Positions 55,204-64,000 of a stretch of DNA of 64,000 nt are shown piece by piece. Position 1 is the first letter of the stretch. Each line of letters begins with the position of its first letter. This DNA comes from Streptomyces sp. BA2. Lineage in GTDB: Bacteria > Actinomycetota > Actinomycetes > Streptomycetales > Streptomycetaceae. Below the pieces are notes generated by a model. The model had not been told where the DNA came from. It worked only from the letters and a program-made list of their open reading frames with translations, and made no database searches. The stretch lies in NCBI RefSeq assembly GCF_009769735.1, contig NZ_WSRO01000002.1, positions 5,654,001 through 5,718,000 on the forward strand, in the 5' to 3' direction. Both the position numbers and the translations under genes were made by a program.

Positions 55204-56406
55204 CTAGGCCAGCACGGCCCGCAGTTGATCGAGCCCCCAGTCCAGGTCCTCCTTGCTGATCACCAGCGGCGGAGCGATCCGGATCGTCGACCCGTGGGTG
55301 TCCTTGACCAGCACACCCCGGTCCATCAGCTTCTCGGAGATGTCGCGGCCCGTGCCGTGCGACGGCTCGATGTCGACGCCCGCCCACAGCCCACGGCCCC
55401 GCACCTGCGTCACCGCGCCCGTACCGGCAAGGAGCCCCAGCTCGGCGTGCAGATGCTCGCCCAGCTCGGTGGCCCGCTGCTGGAACTCGCCCGAGCTCAG
55501 CATCGCGACGACCTCCAACGCCACCGCGCACGCCAGCGGATTGCCGCCGAACGTCGACCCGTGCTCGCCCGGCTTGAACACCCCCAGCACATCCGCGTCC
55601 GCCACCACCGCCGACACCGGCACGACGCCCCCGCCGAGCGCCTTGCCCAGGATGTACACGTCCGGGACCACGCCCTCGTGCTCGCACGCGAACGTCCTGC
55701 CCGTCCTGCCGAGCCCCGACTGGATCTCGTCCGCCATGAAGAGGACGTTCCGCTCCCGCGTCAACTCCCGCACGCCCGCCAGATAACCGGCCGGCGGCAC
55801 CAGAACCCCGGCCTCTCCCTGGATCGGTTCGAGGAGCACGGCCACGGTGTTCTCCGTGACGGCGGCCCGCAGCGCCGTCAGATCGCCGTACGGCACGATC
55901 TCGAAACCCGGCGTGTACGGACCGAAGTCCGCCCGCGCCTCCTGGTCCGTCGAGAAACTGACGATGGTCGTGGTCCGCCCGTGGAAGTTGTCGCGGGCGA
56001 CGACGATCTTCGCCCGCCCGTCGGGTACGCCCTTGACCTGATACCCCCACTTCCTCGCGGTCTTCACCGCCGTCTCCACCGCTTCCGCCCCGGTGTTCAT
56101 CGGCAGCACCATCTCCTTGCCGCACAGCTCCGCGAGCCGCGTACAGAACTCGGCGAACCGGTCGTGGTGGAAGGCCCGCGAGGTGAGCGTCACCCGCTCC
56201 AGCTGCGCCTTGGCCGCGTCGATCAGGCGGCGGTTGCCGTGCCCGAAATTCAGCGCCGAATACCCGGCCAGCATGTCGAGGTAGCGGCGCCCCTCGACGT
56301 CCGTCATCCAGGCACCCTCCGCCGACGCCACCACGATGGGCAGCGGATGGTAGTTGTGCGCGCTGTGCGCTTCGGCCGAGGTGATGAACTCTTCGGTACT
56401 CGACAC
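55204..56406 (-). CDS. rocD: Ornithine aminotransferase
   Basis: 400 residues from GTG 56406 with cggagacc upstream; an ATG at 56451 is possible but further. Class-III aminotransferase: N-terminal HNYHPLPIVVASAEGAWMTD, PLP-lysine in ILGKALGGGVVPVSAV, and LEPIQGEAGVLVPPAGYL. It converts ornithine plus 2-oxoglutarate to glutamate semialdehyde in arginine/proline catabolism. Convergent with the SARP gene (1 bp between stops) and divergent from glyA. Confidence 0.93.
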   Translation of the reverse strand: MSSTEEFITSAEAHSAHNYHPLPIVVASAEGAWMTDVEGRRYLDMLAGYSALNFGHGNRRLIDAAKAQLERVTLTSRAFHHDRFAEFCTRLAELCGKEMVLPMNTGAEAVETAVKTARKWGYQVKGVPDGRAKIVVARDNFHGRTTTIVSFSTDQEARADFGPYTPGFEIVPYGDLTALRAAVTENTVAVLLEPIQGEAGVLVPPAGYLAGVRELTRERNVLFMADEIQSGLGRTGRTFACEHEGVVPDVYILGKALGGGVVPVSAVVADADVLGVFKPGEHGSTFGGNPLACAVALEVVAMLSSGEFQQRATELGEHLHAELGLLAGTGAVTQVRGRGLWAGVDIEPSHGTGRDISEKLMDRGVLVKDTHGSTIRIAPPLVISKEDLDWGLDQLRAVLA

Positions 56407-56521
56407 GGGGTCTCCGTTCGTCCTGCGGCATGGGGCGGGTGTGGCGCCCAAGTTCTATCGTCGCTCGGATCGTGGACGAAGAAACCTGCCGACCCGGCGT
56501 GCCCGATAGGCTGGTCTCTAC

Positions 56522-56605
56522 AGCACGGCGACTGGCGCACGGGGAACGGACCCCGAGGAAGCCGTGCGAGGCAGAACCTTCGAGGTGCCGACCGCCTGGG
56601 CACCC
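56522..56605 (+). ncRNA. ZTP (pfl) riboswitch upstream of glyA
   Basis: P1 stem gcacggc (56523-56529) with gccgtgc (56561-56567), internal actggcgcacggggaac and cccc pairing, and the conserved CCGCCTGGGCA element at 56592-56602. These are the hallmark features of the ZTP-sensing riboswitch, which senses ZMP/ZTP accumulating when 10-formyl-THF is short. Placement 45 bp before glyA and the known regulon (one-carbon and purine genes) fit well. The corresponding stretches before purN and folD lack the motif. Confidence 0.85.
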
Positions 56606-56648
56606 CGGGACCACGACCGGACACTCACCGCTCGCCCCGGAGGACGCC

Positions 56649-58001
<1,353 letters not shown>

Positions 58002-58020
58002 CCCCGCCGGGCCCATCAGC

Positions 58021-58050
58021 CCCCCGGCCGGCCAACTCACCGGCCGGGGG
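58021..58050. terminator. Hairpin between glyA and the next convergent gene
   Basis: An 11-bp GC stem (cccccggccgg / ccggccggggg) with an 8-base loop, probably acting in both directions. Confidence 0.8.
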
Positions 58051-58062
58051 CGGCCGCAGCCC

Positions 58063-58833
58063 TCACAGGTCCCTCAACTCCTGCCGCGGGCCGTCCTCAT
58101 GAGGCCGCCGCCCACGCAGCGAGGCAAGGAGAGGAAGGAGGGGGCGGCGCTCGGCGATCGGCCCCCGCAGCAGCAGCACCCCCGCGGCCCCCGCCGCGGC
58201 GCCCGGTATCGCCCACCACCAGTCCGTCCCTCCGCGGCCCGACGCACCGTCCCCCGAGGCGCCGTCCCCCGACGCACCGTCCCCCGAGGCGCCGTCGGTC
58301 CGTCCTGAGGCTGGTGCGGGTGCTATGCCCTGGCGGCCACCGTCCTCCTCCGGGCCCATGACCCCGAGCTTGTCGAACAGCTTCGTCAGGCGGGCCGGAT
58401 CCTTCGCCTGGTGCCAGTACCCCTTCATGGAGTCCAGCTCGGTCGACGTGTGCACCCACACGTCCGCGGTGTCCTTCCCTGCGTCGGGCGTCACCGGATA
58501 GACCCGGTCCACTCGCCACGGCTTCACGTCATGGACCATCCACGTCACATTGAGCTGACGGCTGTCCTGCCCGATGTCGAGCCCCGGCGGCCGCTCACGG
58601 CTTCCCCGCTCCGCGCGGATCTCCCCGAGACCCTGCTCCAGGCGGCGATAGTCCCCGTCCTCAATGGTGAGCGCCGCGCTCTCCCCGCTGATGGGCGAGA
58701 CCACCAAGACGCTCGTCGGCCCGCCCGCCACCGCCTGCGGCGCTCCCAGCACCACCAGCGCCATCGCGGCCGCGACCCCCGCCACCGACCCGCACACTCC
58801 CCTTGCTGTCCCTACGGCCCCTACCGTCCCCAT
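58063..58833 (-). CDS. Secreted/membrane protein next to the ECF sigma operon
   Basis: 256 residues from ATG 58833. A signal peptide (VCGSVAGVAAAMALVVLGAPQAVAG) is followed by an outer domain (LTIEDGDYRRLEQGLGEIRA, LNVTWMVHDVKPWRVDRVYP), a GASGD repeat from a 15-bp minisatellite (58244-58295), and a C-terminal membrane helix (WWWAIPGAAAGAAGVLLLRG) plus a basic tail. The same direction and 72-bp gap make it a likely third gene of the sigma/anti-sigma-like operon. Family not recognised. Confidence 0.72.
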   Translation of the reverse strand: MGTVGAVGTARGVCGSVAGVAAAMALVVLGAPQAVAGGPTSVLVVSPISGESAALTIEDGDYRRLEQGLGEIRAERGSRERPPGLDIGQDSRQLNVTWMVHDVKPWRVDRVYPVTPDAGKDTADVWVHTSTELDSMKGYWHQAKDPARLTKLFDKLGVMGPEEDGGRQGIAPAPASGRTDGASGDGASGDGASGDGASGRGGTDWWWAIPGAAAGAAGVLLLRGPIAERRPLLPLLASLRGRRPHEDGPRQELRDL

Positions 58834-58905
58834 GTCCGATCCCCCAGCCGCTCTCCGGCACGACCCGTCCGCACCGCGTCACTTCTGGTACACCGCCCGA
58901 GCCGT

Positions 58906-59775
58906 TCAGGTTCCCGATTCCCCCGGCCGAACCGAGACCGACTTCCCGATCTCCAGCGCCCGCTCCTTCGACGCCACGCCCTCGAGCCGCAGCGTGAGCT
59001 CCGGCCCGTGCGTCCACAGGAGCGTCGGCCCCGAGGTCCGTTCGGAGCGCGTCCACCGGTCGCCGTCGCCCGCCACCATCCAGAACGTGAGCCGATGCGG
59101 GCGCGGGAACCACAGCCCCGTCTCCCGGCCGACCTGAACCCAGTCAGGACGCTCCGTCACCGTCTTGCTGAAGCTCGGGTCCAGCGGCGCCCCGAACGCG
59201 TCGAGCCGTATCGTCCGGCCCTGGTCGCGCCAGCACAGCGTGACCAGGACGCGCGCGCCCGGCTCCCGCGTCACCGCCACGGCGTCCGGCGGGCCGAGCG
59301 CGCCCGGCACCGCGGGCGCGAACCCGGCCCGCCGCTCGGCCTCGGACAGGCTCACCCCGCCACCGCACCCCGGCACACCGGCCTCGGTCGGCGGGGTCGC
59401 CGACGGGTCGTACCGCACCTCGACCCCGCCGAAGTCGAACCACTCGAAGACCGCGGCCCGCACCGGCGGTGTGAGCACCGCCGCCGTCAGGAGCCCGCAC
59501 AGCGCCGCCGTCAGGACCCGCCACCGCGCCCGCAGCCACGACCGCAGCCGGGAGAGGAGACCCGGCGGCTCGGCCACCGGGACCGGCACCGACTCCGCGA
59601 TGATCTGCGCGATGACCCGCTCGGCCATCGACTCGCCCGTGACCCCCGGCGGACCGAAGGACCGGCCGAGCGCCCGCAGCTCCTCAGGAAGCCGACGGGT
59701 GCCCCGCCCGGCCTCCTCGGCGGCGACATTGTTCTGACCGTCCTGACCGTCCTGACCGTCGCCCCGCTCACTCAT
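58906..59775 (-). CDS. Putative membrane partner (anti-sigma-like) of the ECF sigma factor
   Basis: 289 residues. ATG 59775 with GGAGG upstream; it overlaps the sigma gene stop by 8 bp, so translation is coupled. N-terminal cytoplasmic part of about 80 residues, one transmembrane helix (RWRVLTAALCGLLTAAVLTPPVRA-like), then a large outer domain (FDFGGVEVRYDPSA to GPTLLWTHGPELTLRLEG). It lacks the zinc HxxxCxxC anti-sigma motif, so the anti-sigma role is inferred only from position and topology. Confidence 0.75.
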   Translation of the reverse strand: MSERGDGQDGQDGQNNVAAEEAGRGTRRLPEELRALGRSFGPPGVTGESMAERVIAQIIAESVPVPVAEPPGLLSRLRSWLRARWRVLTAALCGLLTAAVLTPPVRAAVFEWFDFGGVEVRYDPSATPPTEAGVPGCGGGVSLSEAERRAGFAPAVPGALGPPDAVAVTREPGARVLVTLCWRDQGRTIRLDAFGAPLDPSFSKTVTERPDWVQVGRETGLWFPRPHRLTFWMVAGDGDRWTRSERTSGPTLLWTHGPELTLRLEGVASKERALEIGKSVSVRPGESGT

Positions 59776-60376
59776 GCCCGTCACCTCCTCCCGCTCCCTG
59801 CGGCAGGATCCGCTCCAGCTTCCGCAGCGCGCGGTTCAGCCGGGACTTGACCGTGCCCCGCGGCCAGCCCAGCGCCTCGGCGGTCTCCGTCTCGTCCATC
59901 TCCAGGAGATAGCGGTACGTGACGACCAGGCGGTGCTCCTCGCTCAGCCGGTCGAGCGCGGCGAGCAGGGCCGCCCGGCGCTCGTCCCGCAGCGCCGCCA
60001 TCGCCGGGTCCGCCGATTCCGGTATCAGCGGCTCCGCCTCCGCGAGCGCCGCCTCACGTCCGACGAGCGACCGCTGCCGGACCGCCGAACGCACTGTGTT
60101 CCTCGTCTCATTGGCGACGATCGACAACAGCCACGGCTTGAACGCCGAGCCGTCCCTGAACCGCCCCAAGGAGCAGTACGCCTTGAAAAAGGCCTGCTGC
60201 ACCACGTCTTCCGCGTCCGCTCCCGCCCCGAGTGCCACGGCCGCCCTGAGCGCGAGCCCGGTGAAAGCGCGCACCAACTCCGCGTACGCCTCCGCCTCCC
60301 CGGCGCGCACACGCGCGATCACCGCACCCTCGTCGACGACGCGGCCCCCCTCCAGGACCTCCCCCTGTGCCCTCAC
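59768..60376 (-). CDS. ECF-type RNA polymerase sigma factor
   Basis: About 202 residues from GTG 60376; the N-terminal start is uncertain because no good ribosome-binding site is visible, and later starts are possible. Region 2 is clear (AYAELVRAFTGLALRAAVAL and AEDVVQQAFFKAYCSLGRF), as is region 4 (LSEEHRLVVTYRYLLEMDE and ALGWPRGTVKSRLNRALRKL). It would direct RNA polymerase to stress promoters and be held by the downstream membrane partner. Confidence 0.9.
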   Translation of the reverse strand: MRAQGEVLEGGRVVDEGAVIARVRAGEAEAYAELVRAFTGLALRAAVALGAGADAEDVVQQAFFKAYCSLGRFRDGSAFKPWLLSIVANETRNTVRSAVRQRSLVGREAALAEAEPLIPESADPAMAALRDERRAALLAALDRLSEEHRLVVTYRYLLEMDETETAEALGWPRGTVKSRLNRALRKLERILPQGAGGGDGHE

Positions 60377-60511
60377 ACTCTTGATACACCGGCCGGACGA
60401 GATCGGTTCCGTATTCGCGAGGACCGGATCGAGGCGAGGTGGGGCACGGGCCAGGACAAGATCGCGGCACACCCGTCACACGTCTGTTTCCGAGCAATGA
60501 GAGACACCTGA

Positions 60512-61537
<1,026 letters not shown>

Positions 61538-61610
61538 GCCACCCGCCCCCCTGCATCACGCCAGGTGCAGCAGCGCCCTCTGCCCGCCACCCGACCGACA
61601 GGAGTACGAC

Positions 61611-62198
61611 GTGGGGACCGTAACGATCGGTGTGTCGATCGCGGTCCCGGAGCCTCACGGCAGCCTGCTCCAGGAGCGGCGCGTGGGCTTCGGGGACCCC
61701 GCGGCACACGGCATCCCCACCCACGTCACGCTGCTGCCGCCGACCGAGGTGGACGCCACGGCGCTGCCCGCCGTCGAGGCGCACCTGGGGGCCGTGGCGG
61801 CCGCCGGGCGCCCCTTCCCGATGCGGCTCTCCGGAACGGGCACGTTCCGTCCGCTGTCGCCCGTCGTCTTCGTCCAGGTGGTGGCGGGCGGCGCCGCCTG
61901 CGGCTGGCTGCAGGAGCGGGTGCGGGACGCGTCCGGGCCCATGGCGCGCGAGCTGCAGTTCCCGTACCACCCGCACGTCACGGTGGCGCACGGCATCTCC
62001 GAAGAGTCCATGGACCGGGCGTACGCGGAGCTCTCGGAGTACGAGGCCGAGTGGCCCTGCACCGGCTTCGCGCTCTACGAGCAGGGCGCCGACGGAGTGT
62101 GGCGCAAGCTGCGCGAGTTCGTCTTCGGCGGTGGGGGACCGGTGGTGCCTCCGCAGGCGGCCGCCCCCGCCGCGCACGGCACGCTGCCCGCCCGCTGA
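61611..62198 (+). CDS. 2H phosphoesterase / 2'-5' RNA ligase-family protein
   Basis: 195 residues from GTG 61611 with acaggag upstream. Two HxT motifs: PTHVTLLPP and HPHVTVAHG, in the order expected of the 2H superfamily, which cleaves cyclic phosphodiesters or acts on 2'-5' RNA bonds. It follows trpS in the same direction after about 70 bp and may be co-transcribed. Exact substrate is unknown. Confidence 0.88.
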   Translation: MGTVTIGVSIAVPEPHGSLLQERRVGFGDPAAHGIPTHVTLLPPTEVDATALPAVEAHLGAVAAAGRPFPMRLSGTGTFRPLSPVVFVQVVAGGAACGWLQERVRDASGPMARELQFPYHPHVTVAHGISEESMDRAYAELSEYEAEWPCTGFALYEQGADGVWRKLREFVFGGGGPVVPPQAAAPAAHGTLPAR

Positions 62199-62250
62199 TC
62201 CAGGCGCCTGACCCCGAAGGGCCCGCCTGGGCGCCCGGCCCCGAAGCGCC

Positions 62251-63006
62251 TCACACCGGGAGCCGCCGGAACACCGCCCGCGGGGCGTGACGCAGCGCCG
62301 ACATGACCACCCGTAGCGCGCCGGGCACCCACACCGTCTCCGAGCGCCGCCGCAGGCCCGTCTCGATGGCCTCGGCGACCGCCTCCGGAGTGGTCGCCAT
62401 GGGGGCTTCCTCCAGGCCCGCCGTCATCTTGGAGCGTACGAAGCCGGGGCGGACCACCATCACGTGCACCCCCGTGCCGTGCAGCGCGTCGCCCAGGCCC
62501 TGGGCGAACGCGTCGAGGCCCGCCTTGCTGGACCCGTAGATGAAGTTCGAGCGGCGGGCACGCTCGCCCGCGACCGAGGAGAGCACCACCAGGGAGCCGT
62601 GCCCCTGGGCCTGGAGCGACCGCGCGCACACCAGGCCGGCCGATACCGCGCCGGTGTAGTTCGTCTGCGCGACGCGCACCGCCGACAGCGGTTCGTCCTC
62701 GTCGCGTGCCTGGTCGCCGAGGATGCCGAAGGCCAGCAGGACCATGTCGATGTCGCCCTCGGCGAAGATCTTGCCGAGCGTGCCCTCGTGGGACTCGGAG
62801 TCCAGCGCGTCGAAGGCGACGGTACGGACGTCCGCACCCATGTCGCGCAGGCCCGCCGCGGCCTTCTCCAGGCCCGGGGACGGCCGCCCGGCGAGCCACA
62901 CGGTGCGGGTGCGCCGCGCGACCAGACGGCGGGCGGTGGCGAGGCCGATCTCGGAGGTGCCGCCGAGTACGAGCAGGGACTGGGGGGTGCCGAAGGCGTC
63001 CTTCAT
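62251..63006 (-). CDS. dprE2: Decaprenylphospho-ribofuranose 2'-keto reductase
   Basis: 251 residues, ATG with AGGAG upstream. Short-chain dehydrogenase: NAD motif LVLGGTSEIGLATARRL, active-site SNFIYGSSKAGLDAFAQG (Tyr and Lys). Works with DprE1, encoded just upstream in the same direction (20-bp gap), to make decaprenyl-phospho-arabinose. In mycobacteria this supplies arabinan for the wall; its role in Streptomyces is less clear. Confidence 0.9.
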   Translation of the reverse strand: MKDAFGTPQSLLVLGGTSEIGLATARRLVARRTRTVWLAGRPSPGLEKAAAGLRDMGADVRTVAFDALDSESHEGTLGKIFAEGDIDMVLLAFGILGDQARDEDEPLSAVRVAQTNYTGAVSAGLVCARSLQAQGHGSLVVLSSVAGERARRSNFIYGSSKAGLDAFAQGLGDALHGTGVHVMVVRPGFVRSKMTAGLEEAPMATTPEAVAEAIETGLRRRSETVWVPGALRVVMSALRHAPRAVFRRLPV

Positions 63007-63026
63007 GGGACCAACTCCTGGAGGTG

Positions 63027-64000
63027 CTAGAGGGCGAGGCGGCGCGAGAGGTCCGAGCGGAACACGCCGCGCGGGTCGAGGTCGGCCCGCAGCGCGCGGA
63101 AGTCGTCGAGCCGCGGGTACATCGCGGCGAGCATCTCCGGCCGCAGGCGGGAGTCCTTGGCCAGGTAGACGCGGCCGTCGGAGGCGGCGACCTCCTCGTC
63201 GAGCTCGTCGAGGAAGGCGCCGAGGCCCGGCAGGTTCGCCGGGATGTCCAGGGCGAGGGTCCAGCCGGGCATCGGGAAGGAGAGCCAGCCCGGATCGCCC
63301 TCTCCGAAGCGCTTCAGTACGGCGAGGAAGGACGGACAGCCGCGCTCCGAGATGCGCCGCACGATGCGCCGCAGGGACTCTTCCTTGCCGTACCCGACGA
63401 CGAATTGGTACTGCACGAAGCCGCCGCGGCCGTACACGCGGTTCCAGTGCGGGACGCCGTCCAGGGGGTGGAAGAAGGTCGACATCTTCTGGAGCTCGCC
63501 CACCCGGCTGCGCGGTGCCTTGCGGTACCAGAGCTCGTTGAAGAGGCCCACCGACTTGCGGCCGAGCAGCCCTTCGGGCAGGAAGCGCGGGGCGGGCGGC
63601 AGTTGGCCGGGGCGGAACGTCAACGGCGCTCTACGCGCGCGTGCCGGGAGGGCGTCCAGGGGAGCGTGGTCGCCGCGCGTGAGCACCGAGCGCCCCATCG
63701 ACGCCCCGCGCGCGAGGAGGTCGATCCAGGCCACGGAGTAGCGATAGCGGTGGTCGGTGGCGGTGAGGCGGGCCATCAAGTCGTCAAGGTCGGTGGCGCG
63801 CTCGGTGTCCACCGTCATCAACGAGGTCTCGACCGGCTGCAGTTGCAGCGTCGCGGCGAGGATCACGCCCGTCAGGCCCATGCCGCCCGCCGTCGCGTCG
63901 AACAGAGGGGTGCCGCGCTCGACCGCCTGCACCGTGCCGTCGGCGGTGAGCAGTTCCACGGCCATCACATGGCGCGAGAACGACCCGGACCCGTGGTGGT
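63027..64000 (-). CDS. dprE1: Decaprenylphospho-ribose 2-oxidase, FAD-dependent (start beyond window)
   Basis: Partial: the frame is open through position 64000, so the N-terminus is missing. The visible part includes HHGSGSFSRHV and GGMGLTGVILAATL from the FAD-binding domain, FVQYQFVVGYG and the C-terminal AKDSRLRPEMLAAMYPRLDD. DprE1 oxidises the sugar at C2, and DprE2 reduces it with inversion. At the site equivalent to mycobacterial Cys387 (within NICVD in M. tuberculosis, from memory) this protein has Ala: TLALD, codon at 63252-63254. Confidence 0.92.
   Translation of the reverse strand, partial: HHGSGSFSRHVMAVELLTADGTVQAVERGTPLFDATAGGMGLTGVILAATLQLQPVETSLMTVDTERATDLDDLMARLTATDHRYRYSVAWIDLLARGASMGRSVLTRGDHAPLDALPARARRAPLTFRPGQLPPAPRFLPEGLLGRKSVGLFNELWYRKAPRSRVGELQKMSTFFHPLDGVPHWNRVYGRGGFVQYQFVVGYGKEESLRRIVRRISERGCPSFLAVLKRFGEGDPGWLSFPMPGWTLALDIPANLPGLGAFLDELDEEVAASDGRVYLAKDSRLRPEMLAAMYPRLDDFRALRADLDPRGVFRSDLSRRLAL

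Overview
This window is chromosomal DNA of a high-GC actinomycete, almost certainly a Streptomyces. The base composition is very GC-rich, codon third positions are nearly all G or C, and a TTA (Leu) codon turns up essentially once. The order sucC-sucD / perM-purN-purH / folD / mdh / betaine operon / rocD-glyA / trpS / dprE2-dprE1 matches, from memory, the conserved core of Streptomyces chromosomes. I see no IS element, prophage, integrase, CRISPR array, tRNA or rRNA.

Layout. (1) 1-7938: a divergent five-gene module. DUF5691 (cut by the left edge) and a SWIM zinc-finger protein lie on minus; a MoxR-type AAA+ ATPase, a DUF5682 protein and a VWA protein lie on plus. The shared promoter region carries a perfect 15-bp inverted repeat, each arm of which contains TTGTCAGTG, the RecA-independent DNA-damage (PafBC / RecA-NDp) promoter signature. 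This is the most interesting unit in the window. (2) 8092-10159: two secreted repeat-rich proteins of unknown function. (3) 10554-12639: sucCD, bounded by strong terminators. (4) 12750-19604: an unusual HTH/ECF-sigma-like/membrane protein divergent from perM, a membrane protein, then purN-purH overlapping by 4 bp. (5) 19670-24107: a membrane protein, folD plus a DUF3017 protein, and a NarL-type two-component system flanked by two nearly identical terminator hairpins. (6) 24369-26961: two related HTH proteins with single membrane anchors around a secreted peptidoglycan-binding-like protein. (7) 27358-30834: mdh, an MFS exporter and a divergent LysR regulator. (8) 30931-34911: poorly known membrane and secreted proteins with a small XRE regulator; one gene has a TTA codon and an apparent lost stop or frameshift. 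(9) 35068-42353: a choline-to-glycine-betaine operon (aldehyde dehydrogenase, GMC choline dehydrogenase, ABC ATPase, double-length permease, binding lipoprotein).

(10) 42871-46047: two AhpD-like proteins and a PEP-mutase/isocitrate-lyase-like protein, coupled by GTGA overlaps and divergent from a MocR/PdxR regulator. (11) 46147-49755: a DMT transporter, a YgiB/YgiC-like lipoprotein and ATP-grasp pair separated by a heptanucleotide repeat, and a DUF574 methyltransferase. (12) 49745-55202: two oxidoreductases divergent from a 1183-residue AfsR/SARP regulator. (13) 55204-58001: ornithine aminotransferase and glyA, the latter preceded by a ZTP (pfl) riboswitch. (14) 58063-60376: an ECF sigma factor with a membrane partner and a secreted/membrane protein. 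(15) 60524-64000: trpS, a 2H phosphoesterase, dprE2, and dprE1 cut by the right edge.

Themes. Central metabolism (TCA, purine and one-carbon steps, betaine) alternates with Streptomyces-specific regulators. Intergenic regions contain a dispersed hairpin plus G-run repeat at two loci, and many genes contain in-frame 9- or 15-bp minisatellites. Start sites were chosen by ribosome-binding site, stop-start overlap and family resemblance. Names rest on sequence recognition from memory; no database search was run.
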